A DNA stretch of 64,000 bases, from contig NZ_SAWY01000009.1 in NCBI RefSeq assembly GCF_006439335.1, positions 163,457-227,456 of the forward strand, given 5' to 3'. Both the position numbers and the translations under genes were made by a program. Source of the stretch: Litorilituus lipolyticus. Lineage in GTDB: Bacteria; Pseudomonadota; Gammaproteobacteria; Enterobacterales; Alteromonadaceae. This document shows positions 39,587 to 48,417 of this stretch, in pieces; position 1 is the first letter of the stretch; the number at the start of each line of letters is the position of its first letter. The notes beneath the pieces are model-generated. The model was not told the origin of the DNA and searched no databases. It saw nothing but the letters and a program-made list of their open reading frames with translations.

Positions 39587-40003
39587 GTGAAACCATCCCC
39601 AAGAAGAAAAGCACGTGAATTAGCCGTTCAAGCTACTTATTCATGGCAACTTAGTCAAAATTCAGTATCGGATGTTGAAGTTAACTTTATAACGGATAAC
39701 AGCAAACGACGTTTTGATATTGAATATTTTCAGTTATTGTTGCGCGGCGTAACGAGTAATATTAGTGAGATTGATGCATTAATTTCACCTCATGTTGATC
39801 GTCCACTTGATGATATTGATCAAGTTGAAAAAGCGATCCTTCGTGTTGCTGTTTTTGAACTAAAAGATTGCACGGATGTACCTTATCGTGTGGTCATTAA
39901 TGAAGCTATAGAGTTAGCTAAATCTTTTGCTGCGGATGATAGTCATAAGTTCGTCAATGGCGTTTTGGATAAAGCAGTTAAGTTAATTCGCCCTCAAGAA
40001 TAA
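39587..40003 (+). CDS. nusB: Transcription antitermination protein NusB
   Basis: A 138-residue helical protein that binds boxA RNA with NusE for rRNA antitermination. Family segments: RRKARELAVQATYSWQLS, IDQVEKAILRVAVFELKD and VPYRVVINEAIELAKSFAAD. GTG start at 39587. It lies between ribH and thiL as usual. Confidence 0.97.
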   Translation: MKPSPRRKARELAVQATYSWQLSQNSVSDVEVNFITDNSKRRFDIEYFQLLLRGVTSNISEIDALISPHVDRPLDDIDQVEKAILRVAVFELKDCTDVPYRVVINEAIELAKSFAADDSHKFVNGVLDKAVKLIRPQE

Positions 40004-40009
40004 GTAGAT

Positions 40010-40969
40010 ATGAAAGAGTTTGAATTAATAAAACATTTTTTTGCAGAGCAGAATGTAAAACGAAAAGATGTTGTTATGGGCATTGGTGATGATTGTGCTG
40101 TTGTTGCGTCAAGTGAGAACCAACACATTGTCGTGACAACAGACACTCTAGTTGAAGGTGTTCACTTTCCTAAAGATACTGAAGCCAGAGCTATAGGCCA
40201 TAAGTCGGTTGCGGTAAATCTTTCTGATTTAGCAGCAATGGGTGCTCAACCTAGTTGGATATCACTAGCTATAACTTTACCCAGTGTTGATGAGGCTTGG
40301 ATTGCAGAGTTTTGTGCTGGTGTGTTTGAACTGTGCGAATTCTTTAATGTTGAATTAATTGGTGGTGATACGACTCAAGGTCCTTTGAGTATCACTATTA
40401 CTGCTCAAGGATTAGTTCCTGAGAATCAATATTTATCAAGAGCAGGGGCTAAAGCAGGGGATTGGTTATATGTTACAGGTGAACTAGGAGAAGCTGCACT
40501 CGCTTTGCAACATATTCTAGGGAAAGTAACTGTTGAGGAGCACTTTGTTGGTCCTCTTATAGAAAAACTTAATTATCCTAAACCTAGAGTGCTTGCTGGT
40601 GAAATTATTAGAGACTATGCATCAGCCGCCATTGATTTATCCGATGGACTTATTTCTGACCTAGGTCATATCTGCCAAGCATCAAATGTGGGAGCAAACA
40701 TAGTTCTAGACGCATTACCATTATCTGAAAAACTAACAAATAGTTTATTAGAAGAAGATGCAATTAACCTTGCTATAGCAGGCGGAGATGATTATGAATT
40801 GCTCTTTACTGTGTCAGAAGCAAATAAAGTTGGTGTTGAAACTGCGTTATCTAACGCTGGGGTACGTTTAACTTGTATAGGGCAGTTGAATGCAACCCAA
40901 ACTATAACCACAACGTTAAATAACAAAGCTGTTCCTATCAACTCAGCAGGCTTTGAGCACTTCTCTTAA
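40010..40969 (+). CDS. thiL: Thiamine-monophosphate kinase
   Basis: A 319-residue PurM-like enzyme that phosphorylates thiamine monophosphate to the diphosphate. Seen: VMGIGDDCAVV, TTDTLVEGVHFPKDT, IGHKSVAVNLSDLAAMGAQP and AIDLSDGLISDLGHI. It starts six bases after nusB. Confidence 0.97.
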   Translation: MKEFELIKHFFAEQNVKRKDVVMGIGDDCAVVASSENQHIVVTTDTLVEGVHFPKDTEARAIGHKSVAVNLSDLAAMGAQPSWISLAITLPSVDEAWIAEFCAGVFELCEFFNVELIGGDTTQGPLSITITAQGLVPENQYLSRAGAKAGDWLYVTGELGEAALALQHILGKVTVEEHFVGPLIEKLNYPKPRVLAGEIIRDYASAAIDLSDGLISDLGHICQASNVGANIVLDALPLSEKLTNSLLEEDAINLAIAGGDDYELLFTVSEANKVGVETALSNAGVRLTCIGQLNATQTITTTLNNKAVPINSAGFEHFS

Positions 40970-41003
40970 TTGAGCTCTGTTTAAGCTTAATAATTGAATT
41001 AAC

Positions 41004-41477
41004 ATGACATCAAATGATAAAAAGAACTTGTTTAATTTAGCGAGCCCGATACAGTTTTTAGCATTGGGGTTTGGTAGTGGGTTAGCACCTAAAGCGCCGG
41101 GTACTTTTGGAACGCTTGCCGCGATTCCTTTGTATTTAGTGCTTATAAACTTTTCCACACTGTTTTATGCTTTGGCTACCATTTTGGTTTGTATTGCAGG
41201 TGTCTATATCTGTGGTAAAGCAGCAGATGAGCTAGGTGTGCATGACCATCCTGCGATAGTTTGGGATGAAATTGCAGGCTTTCTTATTACTATGTTTATG
41301 GTTCCTTTTTCAATAGAAAGCCTTATTTTAGGTTTTTTACTTTTCCGTTTCTTTGACATTATTAAACCGTGGCCAATATCATTTATTGATAAAAAACTCC
41401 AAGGTGGCTTTGGCATTATGTTCGATGATATTTTGGCAGGACTCTTTGCTTTAATTGTGATGCAGTTTGTTTTTTAA
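41004..41477 (+). CDS. pgpA: Phosphatidylglycerophosphatase A
   Basis: A 157-residue membrane phosphatase that makes phosphatidylglycerol. The conserved blocks are LGFGSGLAPKAPGTFGTLAA, VWDEIAGFLITM and FDIIKPWPISFIDKKLQGGFG with a further acidic GIMFDDILAG. Three or four membrane segments are visible. Last gene of the rib-nus-thi-pgp group. Confidence 0.96.
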   Translation: MTSNDKKNLFNLASPIQFLALGFGSGLAPKAPGTFGTLAAIPLYLVLINFSTLFYALATILVCIAGVYICGKAADELGVHDHPAIVWDEIAGFLITMFMVPFSIESLILGFLLFRFFDIIKPWPISFIDKKLQGGFGIMFDDILAGLFALIVMQFVF

Positions 41478-41592
41478 GCCATTTGCTACACAATCTGAAA
41501 AATTTGTTAATTTAAATTGATATTATTGAATCAGATCAATAGTAATCCTGAAAGTTATACGCTATTTTTATTACAGGGTAATGGAGAATAAA

Positions 41593-41649
41593 GTGAGACT
41601 TTATATTGATTTTTTCTTCTTTGCCCTCAGTTCTATATTAAGTGGTTAA
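41593..41649 (+). CDS. Possible Phe-rich leader peptide upstream of hpf
   Basis: An 18-codon frame, MRLYIDFFFFALSSILSG, starts with GTG six bases after GGAG and stops 55 bases before the hpf ATG. Four Phe codons in a row recall leader peptides of phe operons in enterics, and a RaiA-type gene neighbours pheL-pheA in E. coli. No terminator hairpin with a T-run follows it, and the region is T-rich, so it may be chance. Confidence 0.3.
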   Translation: MRLYIDFFFFALSSILSG

Positions 41650-41704
41650 TCCCACTCAATTAAATAGCATTAGAACACTAAGTAACCGTTTAAAAGGAAT
41701 ACCT

Positions 41705-42061
41705 ATGAAAATAAATCTTTCTGGTCATCATGTAGAAGTTACTGATTCAATCAAAGAACATATCGAGGAAAAATTTTCAAAAATAGCTAGCCATTTCCCA
41801 ACATTAATTACTTTAGATGTGATTATTTCGAAAGTTCATAATAAGCACCAAGTAGAGCTAACCACAAATTACGAAGGCGGTCGAATATCAGCTACAGGAA
41901 GTGATGATGTTATGTATCCTGCAATTTCTTCAGCTGCTAAAAAGCTTGATGCGGCGTTAAAGCATCGAAAAGGGCAATTAAAAGCAAATTTACATGCTAA
42001 ACCAGATACGACAACCCCAGATATAGCTCATGAGAAAGTTCAAGAGATGAATTTAGTTTAG
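41705..42061 (+). CDS. hpf: Ribosome hibernation promoting factor HPF
   Basis: A 118-residue protein of the HPF/RaiA family that binds the 30S subunit and stabilises idle ribosomes. It starts MKINLSGHHVEVTDSIKEHI and continues with VMYPAISSAAKKLDAALKHR. The frame opens at 41642, but AAGGA lies six bases before the ATG at 41705, which also gives the family N-terminus. The N-terminal and KHRKGQLK segments are closer to HPF than to RaiA, yet a tail of about 20 residues makes it longer than E. coli HPF. A strong terminator follows. Confidence 0.9.
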   Translation: MKINLSGHHVEVTDSIKEHIEEKFSKIASHFPTLITLDVIISKVHNKHQVELTTNYEGGRISATGSDDVMYPAISSAAKKLDAALKHRKGQLKANLHAKPDTTTPDIAHEKVQEMNLV

Positions 42062-42077
42062 TCTTAACATTAGATAT

Positions 42078-42109
42078 AAAAAACTGCGATTATCTCGCAG
42101 TTTTTTTTT
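42078..42109 (+). terminator. Rho-independent terminator after hpf
   Basis: AAAACTGCGA and TCGCAGTTTT form a 10-bp stem with a 5-base loop, followed by a run of T. It separates hpf from the RND genes. Confidence 0.85.
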
Positions 42110-42233
42110 GCCTTTAAATTATAGTTACCTAACATTTTCTAGATATTAATCTTAATTAAAAAGTCTCTATTGATAAAGAGTTGTGTCATAATCATACAAG
42201 TTCGACACTGTATCATTAAAAGGAAAAATATTG

Positions 42234-43433
42234 ATGTTTAAGCATTCATTTAAACAGGTAAATATCGCTTCAGCGCTTTTCGTTAGCTTTTTATCGATAA
42301 GCCTGTTTTCTTGTGGTGAAGCACAAGAAAAAGTAGAAATGCCAGCACCAGCAGTATCTGTTTACCAAATTAGTACTGAAGAAATTGGCTCTTACCGTGA
42401 GTTTGTAGCAAGAACCGAGGCTTCAAGAGAGGCGAATTTACGCGCTAGGGTTGAAGGCGAGTTGCTTGAACGTCACTTCAGAGAAGGCACTTTAGTAAAA
42501 GAAGGACAAATACTGTTAAAAATTGACCCAGCAGAATATAAGGCTGCATTAGCATCCGCTAAAGCTGACTTGAATAGCAAACTCTCGGGTGAAGATAATG
42601 CAGTTAGAAACCTAAAGCGCGCAAAAGAATTAATTGAAGATGGTTACATTTCACAATCAGATTTTGATAGGTTAACCACTGAAGAATCTCAAGCTAAAGC
42701 AGGAGTCAAATCTGCAAGAGCCGCATTAGAAAAAGCTGAGCTTAATTTAAGCTACACCACAATTAAGGCACCATTTACAGGGCGAATAGGTAAGGTTAAC
42801 TATAACGTAGGTAACGTTGTTGGTCCTTCAAGCGATGCATTAGCAACATTAACACTGACAGATCCTATGTATGTTAGTTTTCAAGTTGAAGAGAGCCTTT
42901 ATATCTCCTATTTACAATCACATCAAAAAACTAGGGCCGCAGAGGATGTTGAACTAAACATATCAATTCGTTTGCCAAATAACTCAGAATACCCACATGA
43001 AGGCCAGTTGGATTTTGCTGATACAAGTATTGAGCAAGGAATGGGAACAGTGGAGTTAAGAGCTGTATTTGATAACCCAAATGGCATCATTCTTCCTGGT
43101 TTATTCGTCACACTCATTGCTGAAAGCAAGCAAAAGGAAACTATGGCGTTAATTCCACAGGCTTCAGTTCAAGAAGGGCAACAAGGTAAATTTGTTCTAG
43201 TTGTAGACGAGCAAAGTACTGTTAAGCAGCGTCATGTTGTTTTAGGCCGTAGAATTAATGCTATGTGGGTTGTAGAAGAAGGGTTGAAAGCTGGTGAGAA
43301 AGTTATCATTGAAGGATTGCAAAAAGTAAGACCAGGAATAGAAGTGCAGGGCATTGAAAAGTATGTTGATGCGATTACTGGGACTATAAGCGATGAAAAA
43401 CCGTCTGACTTACCGTCAAGTGCTAATGAGTAA
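42234..43433 (+). CDS. RND efflux periplasmic adaptor lipoprotein
   Basis: A 399-residue membrane-fusion protein. A signal peptide ends in the lipobox LFSC (Cys about 27). Then come the barrel-sandwich halves (NLRARVEGELLERHFREGTL and TIKAPFTGRIGKVNYNVGNVV), an alpha-helical hairpin and a C-terminal membrane-proximal domain with VVLGRRINAMWVVEEGLKAG. A TTG one codon upstream is discarded in favour of the ATG at 42234. It joins the inner-membrane pump encoded 11 bases downstream to an outer-membrane TolC-type channel that is not in the window. Confidence 0.93.
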   Translation: MFKHSFKQVNIASALFVSFLSISLFSCGEAQEKVEMPAPAVSVYQISTEEIGSYREFVARTEASREANLRARVEGELLERHFREGTLVKEGQILLKIDPAEYKAALASAKADLNSKLSGEDNAVRNLKRAKELIEDGYISQSDFDRLTTEESQAKAGVKSARAALEKAELNLSYTTIKAPFTGRIGKVNYNVGNVVGPSSDALATLTLTDPMYVSFQVEESLYISYLQSHQKTRAAEDVELNISIRLPNNSEYPHEGQLDFADTSIEQGMGTVELRAVFDNPNGIILPGLFVTLIAESKQKETMALIPQASVQEGQQGKFVLVVDEQSTVKQRHVVLGRRINAMWVVEEGLKAGEKVIIEGLQKVRPGIEVQGIEKYVDAITGTISDEKPSDLPSSANE

Positions 43434-43444
43434 AGGATAATTTG

Positions 43445-46400
43445 ATGATTAGTAAAACCTTTATACATCGTCCTAAGTTTGCCTTTGTAATTTCTATTGT
43501 TATTTCTATTGCTGGTCTGATTGCTATGGGCGTATTGCCTGTAAATATGTACCCTGAAATTACTCCCCCGCAAGTACAAATAGCTGCTGTCTACCCAGGA
43601 GCAAGTGCTCAAGTAGTAGAAGAGTCTGTTATTCGACCTATTGAAGAGCAAGTTAATGGTGTTGAAGATATGCTCTATATCGAATCTTCAGCCAGTAATA
43701 ATGGTGCCGCTATTATTACCGTATTTTTTAAAGTGGGTACTGATGGTGATATTGCTCAAGTTAATGTGCAGAACAGAGTTGCACTAGCTACGAGTTCATT
43801 GCCATCCGAAGTTACGCGTCAAGGTGTCGACGTAAAGAAAAAATCTAGCAGTATGTTGCTAGGGGTAAACTTATATTCTGATCAACCTGGAATCAACCAA
43901 CTCTTTTTAAGTAACTATGCGACAAATTATTTAGTTGAGCCTTTAGGGCGGATTAACGGCGTTGCATCGGCTGAAGTTATGGGTGAAATGACCTACAGCA
44001 TGAGAGCATGGTTGAACCCAGAACGAATGTCATCTTTAAATGTAACCGTTGCAGAAGTACAACAAGCATTACAAGAGCAGAATATGATTGTTGCTGCGGG
44101 TAAGTTAGGCTCAAGCCCAACTCTTCCAAATCAACAATTTGAATATTCAATTCAAGCAAAAGGGCGCTTAAAAACACCTGAAGAATTTGGTCAGACAATT
44201 ATAAAAGCGCAAAAAAATGGGAACTTTGTGCGATTGGTTGATATTGCTCGATTAGAGCTCGGTGCGGAAGATTACTCAACACAAGCAAGGTTAAATGGAA
44301 AAGAAACAGCTTTCTTGGTTATTTATCAATTGCCTGATGCTAATGCGACTGAAGTCGCAGATTTAGTTAAGCAGGAAATGGCAAAGCTTTCTGAGCGTTT
44401 TCCTGATGGTTTAGAGTATGTCATTCCTTATGATACAACAGAGTTTATTGATCGCTCTATTGCAGAAGTAAAAGTAACATTATATCAAGCGGTAGCGCTT
44501 GTTGTTCTTGTAGTATTTTTGTTTTTGCAAAACTGGCGAGCAACAATTATTCCTACATTGGCAATACCGGTATCGTTAATCGGTACCTTTGCCTTTATGC
44601 TTTTAATGGGATATTCAATTAACACCATTACTTTATTTGGTTTAGTGCTTGCTATCGGTATTGTCGTTGATGATGCCATCATTGTTATTGAAAATGTTGA
44701 ACGTATCTTAAAAGAAGAAAAACTGCCGATTAAAGAAGCTGTTACAAAGGCTATGGAGCAAGTTTCAGGGCCAATCATAGCTACAACCTTAGTGTTACTT
44801 GCCGTGTTTGTTCCTGTAGGGTTTATGCCGGGTATTACTGGTGAGCTATATAAGCAGTTTTCTGTAACAATATCTTTTGCTGTAATAATTTCTTCAATTA
44901 ATGCACTGACATTAAGTCCTGCGCTATGTAGTGTATTGCTTAGTGCCGAAACAATGAAGCCAATCAAGTGGTTGCAACCTTTTGAACGAATCATTATTAA
45001 TTCAACCGCAGGCTACAGTAAAGTTGTATCATTTTTTCTAAAACGTGTGGCTCGTGTTGGTATTTTTGTTGTAATCGTCTTTATAGGTGCAGGTTTGTTG
45101 ACTAAAACAGTGCCTACAGCATTTTTACCTGATGAAGACCAAGGTTACTTGTTTGTTGATATTCAATTACCAGATGCTTCTTCAAGTAATCGAACACAAA
45201 CCGTGTTAGATAAAATTACCCCTATTATTACTAATGATGAGGCGGTTGAAGATTTAATTACCGTCTCAGGTTTTTCACTGTTAGGTGGTGCTGGTTCGAA
45301 TAATGGTTTAGCAATTATTACTCTGAAAGATTGGGAAGATAGAACTGCACCTGAGCTTGGCTTAAGGCAGTTAATACCTCGATTAATGGGGCAATTATGG
45401 ACAATGCCTGATGCACAAATTATGGTGTTTAACCCGCCGCCAATCCCTGGTTTAGGTAATAGTTCAGGCTTTGAGTTTAAACTTCAAGACAGTGAGGGTC
45501 GTGATCCTGCACAGCTTGCGCAAGTGATGAATGGCCTTATTTATGAAGCGAATCAGCGTCCAGAACTAACAAGGGTATTTAGTACTTACAGAGCCAATGT
45601 ACCGCAATACTTTTTAGAAGTTGATAGGAATAAAGCTAAAGCACAGGGTGTTGCTTTGTCAGATATTTTTGTCACGTTACAGGCACAATTAGGTTCTTTG
45701 TATATAAATGACTTTAGTCAGTTTGGTAGAACGTATCGTGTGACTATTCAAGCAGAAACTAAATATCGTAAAGAGCCTTCAGATTTGCGTTATTACTATG
45801 TTCGTAACAATGATAATGAAATGGTTCCATTAACGACTTTAGCTAAACTTACCCCGATATTAGGGCCAACGACGATAAGTCACTTTAATTTATATCGTAG
45901 TGCGAGTATTACAGGTCAAGCAATTGAAGGTTACTCCTCAGGTCAAGCGATTCAAGTCATGGAAGAGTTAGCAGATAAATTACCTCAAGGTTTTATTTAT
46001 GAATGGGCAGGCCAGTCTAAACAAGAAATTGAAGCGGGTGATTTAGCACCAGTGATTTTCGGTTTAGCTATTGTATTTGTGTACTTGTTTTTAGTCGCGC
46101 AGTATGAAAGTTGGAGTATACCGTTTTCTGTGATTTCAGCTGTGCCGTTAGCATTGTTTGGCGCGATGTTAGCACTTTATACTGTTGGTTTAGCTAACAA
46201 TATTTATGCTCAAGTAGGTTTAGTCTTACTTATAGGGCTATCGACTAAAACAGCAATACTTATTGTTGAGTTTGCCATGGAGCAACGCGCTGCTGGAGAA
46301 ACTATATTTAATGCGGCATTAATTGCAGCTAAAATGCGTTTTAGAGCGGTATTAATGACGGCTTTCTCTTTCATTCTTGGGGTGTTACCGTTAGTGTTCG

Positions 46401-46555
46401 CAACTGGCGCAGGTGCAGGAAGTAGGGTTTCTCTTGGTATCACGGTATTAGCTGGAATGATTTCAGCGACTATATTAGGTACTCTGCTGGTTCCGTATTT
46501 TTATATGCTAGTACAGCGAATGCGTGAAAAATTAAAAGGGCAAACTGAAGCTTAA
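43445..46555 (+). CDS. RND efflux pump, HAE1 family (AcrB-like)
   Basis: A 1036-residue inner-membrane proton antiporter with twelve predicted membrane helices. Seen: FIHRPKFAFVISIVISIAGL, the proton-relay Asp pair in AIGIVVDDAIIVIENVE, and the later segment GLSTKTAILIVEFAME, which keeps the relay Lys but has Thr where AcrB has Asn. The large periplasmic loops for drug binding are present. AAGGA lies seven bases before the ATG at 43445. Substrates cannot be read from sequence. A strong terminator follows. Confidence 0.95.
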   Translation: MISKTFIHRPKFAFVISIVISIAGLIAMGVLPVNMYPEITPPQVQIAAVYPGASAQVVEESVIRPIEEQVNGVEDMLYIESSASNNGAAIITVFFKVGTDGDIAQVNVQNRVALATSSLPSEVTRQGVDVKKKSSSMLLGVNLYSDQPGINQLFLSNYATNYLVEPLGRINGVASAEVMGEMTYSMRAWLNPERMSSLNVTVAEVQQALQEQNMIVAAGKLGSSPTLPNQQFEYSIQAKGRLKTPEEFGQTIIKAQKNGNFVRLVDIARLELGAEDYSTQARLNGKETAFLVIYQLPDANATEVADLVKQEMAKLSERFPDGLEYVIPYDTTEFIDRSIAEVKVTLYQAVALVVLVVFLFLQNWRATIIPTLAIPVSLIGTFAFMLLMGYSINTITLFGLVLAIGIVVDDAIIVIENVERILKEEKLPIKEAVTKAMEQVSGPIIATTLVLLAVFVPVGFMPGITGELYKQFSVTISFAVIISSINALTLSPALCSVLLSAETMKPIKWLQPFERIIINSTAGYSKVVSFFLKRVARVGIFVVIVFIGAGLLTKTVPTAFLPDEDQGYLFVDIQLPDASSSNRTQTVLDKITPIITNDEAVEDLITVSGFSLLGGAGSNNGLAIITLKDWEDRTAPELGLRQLIPRLMGQLWTMPDAQIMVFNPPPIPGLGNSSGFEFKLQDSEGRDPAQLAQVMNGLIYEANQRPELTRVFSTYRANVPQYFLEVDRNKAKAQGVALSDIFVTLQAQLGSLYINDFSQFGRTYRVTIQAETKYRKEPSDLRYYYVRNNDNEMVPLTTLAKLTPILGPTTISHFNLYRSASITGQAIEGYSSGQAIQVMEELADKLPQGFIYEWAGQSKQEIEAGDLAPVIFGLAIVFVYLFLVAQYESWSIPFSVISAVPLALFGAMLALYTVGLANNIYAQVGLVLLIGLSTKTAILIVEFAMEQRAAGETIFNAALIAAKMRFRAVLMTAFSFILGVLPLVFATGAGAGSRVSLGITVLAGMISATILGTLLVPYFYMLVQRMREKLKGQTEA

Positions 46556-46570
46556 TTAAACTTCATTGCT

Positions 46571-46604
46571 AAAAAACGCTTAGTGAGAGCTAAGCGTTTT
46601 TTTT
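46571..46604 (+). terminator. Rho-independent terminator after the RND operon
   Basis: AAAAAACGCTTAG and CTAAGCGTTTTTT form a 13-bp stem with a 6-base loop, followed by further T. The A-run makes it usable from the minus strand too, where the small gene at 46633 ends. Confidence 0.88.
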
Positions 46605-46632
46605 GTCTAAACTTTTTAGAAAACTAGCGTTA

Positions 46633-46818
46633 TTAAGCCTTTTCTTCGGTAATAGGCTGTTCTGCTGAGGGAGTAGTGAACTCTTTTTGCTGCTCTTGTG
46701 CGATTCTAGCGCGCTCAGCTTTTGAAATATATTTTGGCTTATTACTTTTGTGTAGTTTAGCGTTGGCTTTTTTTGCTTTCAATTTCAGTGTATTTTTAAT
46801 TTTCTTCTTTCTGTTCAT
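46633..46818 (-). CDS. DUF2986 family small basic protein
   Basis: A 61-residue, strongly basic protein: MNRKKKIKNTLKLKAKKANA, then NKPKYISKAERARIAQEQ and a short acidic tail. This matches the DUF2986 family of Vibrio, Shewanella and relatives, whose function is unknown. The Lys-rich sequence suggests nucleic-acid or ribosome binding, which is inference. It is convergent with the RND operon and divergent from dbpA. Confidence 0.75.
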   Translation of the reverse strand: MNRKKKIKNTLKLKAKKANAKLHKSNKPKYISKAERARIAQEQQKEFTTPSAEQPITEEKA

Positions 46819-47003
46819 TTTATTCTCTTGATTTTCAGCTAGCTTGATTAAGCGAATTCATTGCTGAGTATATTCTTGGCACAATTACGTTAAGTCAGTG
46901 ACACTTTAAAATTTAATTCATTAGAGTATATAGCACTTTGCTGCTATTATGCGCGCAAATAGTTGCTCATAAAAGTCATGAGCTAAAAAACTTAGGAATA
47001 TCC

Positions 47004-48407
47004 ATGAGCAATAGTGCCAGCAATAATAAGTCATTTTCATCATTAACTTTAGATAATGCATTGGTTAGTAACCTAAAATCATTAGCGTATCATGAGATGA
47101 CTCCTATTCAGGCTCAATCATTACCAGATATGTTGGCAGGTAAAGATGTCATTGGCCAAGGTAAAACAGGCTCAGGAAAAACAGCAGCTTTTGGTTTAGC
47201 ATTGTTAAATAAGTTAAATGTTAAACGTTTTCGTATTCAGTCTATGGTGTTATGCCCAACAAGAGAGCTTGCCGACCAAGTCGCGAAAGAAATTAGAAAG
47301 CTTGCCAGAGCTATTCATAATATAAAAGTTCTGACTTTGTGTGGCGGCACACCTTTTGGTCCACAAATAGGTTCATTAGAGCATGGCGCACATATTATTG
47401 TTGGTACGCCAGGTAGAATAGAAGAGCATGTGATTAAAGGGACATTAAACCTTGATGATTTGAATTTACTTGTATTAGATGAAGCTGACAGAATGCTTGA
47501 AATGGGCTTTCAAGCAGCCTTAGATAATATAATTGATAGAAGCCCTACACAAAGACAAACATTGTTATTTAGTGCAACTTATCCAAAGCAAATCAAAGCA
47601 ATTAGTGACAGCATTATGACTGATCCTGTTATGGTTGAAGTTACTTCAACTGATGAAAAGTCAAATATTGAGCAGAAGTTTTTCAAAGTAGAAGATGATG
47701 AACATCGTTTAGGTGCATTAAGGTTATTACTACTTGATAATCAAGTTGATTCAAGCGTCATATTTTGTAATACCAAGAAAGAAACTCAGCTCGTTGCTAG
47801 CATGCTCCATAGTGATGGTTTTAGTGTGCTTGCTTTACATGGTGATTTAGAACAACGAGATAGAGATCAAACCCTATTACGCTTTGCCAATAAAAGTGCG
47901 GCAATACTGGTTGCAACCGATGTAGCCGCGAGAGGACTAGATATTGATAATTTAGATTTGGTGGTAAATTATCATATTGCCAGAGATAGTGAAGTGCATG
48001 TTCATCGAATTGGTCGAACAGGCAGAGCTGGAAATAAAGGTTTAGCTTTTTCACTATTTAGCGATAAAGAAAGCTATAAAGTGGCGTTATTAGAAGACTA
48101 CTTAGAGAAAGTTATTCAACCTGAGTTACTGCCTTCGAACGAAGTATTATCCTTGCCAAGGCCTAGCGCTAATATGGCAACCATTCAAATTGATGGCGGT
48201 AAAAAGCAGAAAGTGCGTCCTGGTGACATTTTAGGGGCATTGACAGGTGATAAAGGCATTAATGGCAATCAAGTCGGTAAAATTAACGTCTTTGACAACA
48301 AAGCTTATGTTGCGGTTAGGAAAACTGTTATAAAACCTGCGTTAAAAAAATTAGCCAATGGCAAAATGAAAGGGAAGAGCTTTAAAGTGAGACATTTAGT
48401 CAGTTAA
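47004..48407 (+). CDS. dbpA: DEAD-box RNA helicase DbpA
   Basis: A 467-residue ATP-dependent RNA helicase that acts on hairpin 92 of 23S rRNA in 50S assembly. Seen: the Q motif MTPIQAQSLP, Walker A GKTGSGKT, PTRELADQVA, DEADRMLEMGF, SATYP, and the second RecA domain with ATDVAARGLD and HRIGRTGRAG. The C-terminal RRM-like domain (about 395-467, RPGDILGALTGDKGINGNQV) is the DbpA signature. AGGA lies six bases before the ATG at 47004; the frame opens 22 codons earlier without support. Confidence 0.93.
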   Translation: MSNSASNNKSFSSLTLDNALVSNLKSLAYHEMTPIQAQSLPDMLAGKDVIGQGKTGSGKTAAFGLALLNKLNVKRFRIQSMVLCPTRELADQVAKEIRKLARAIHNIKVLTLCGGTPFGPQIGSLEHGAHIIVGTPGRIEEHVIKGTLNLDDLNLLVLDEADRMLEMGFQAALDNIIDRSPTQRQTLLFSATYPKQIKAISDSIMTDPVMVEVTSTDEKSNIEQKFFKVEDDEHRLGALRLLLLDNQVDSSVIFCNTKKETQLVASMLHSDGFSVLALHGDLEQRDRDQTLLRFANKSAAILVATDVAARGLDIDNLDLVVNYHIARDSEVHVHRIGRTGRAGNKGLAFSLFSDKESYKVALLEDYLEKVIQPELLPSNEVLSLPRPSANMATIQIDGGKKQKVRPGDILGALTGDKGINGNQVGKINVFDNKAYVAVRKTVIKPALKKLANGKMKGKSFKVRHLVS

Positions 48408-48417
48408 CCTACTTTCT

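Noticed and set aside
46245..46290. Thr in place of Asn in the pump segment GLSTKTAIL
   Set aside because: The relay Lys and Asp pair are kept and variation at this site is plausible within RND pumps, so it is not treated as a defect.
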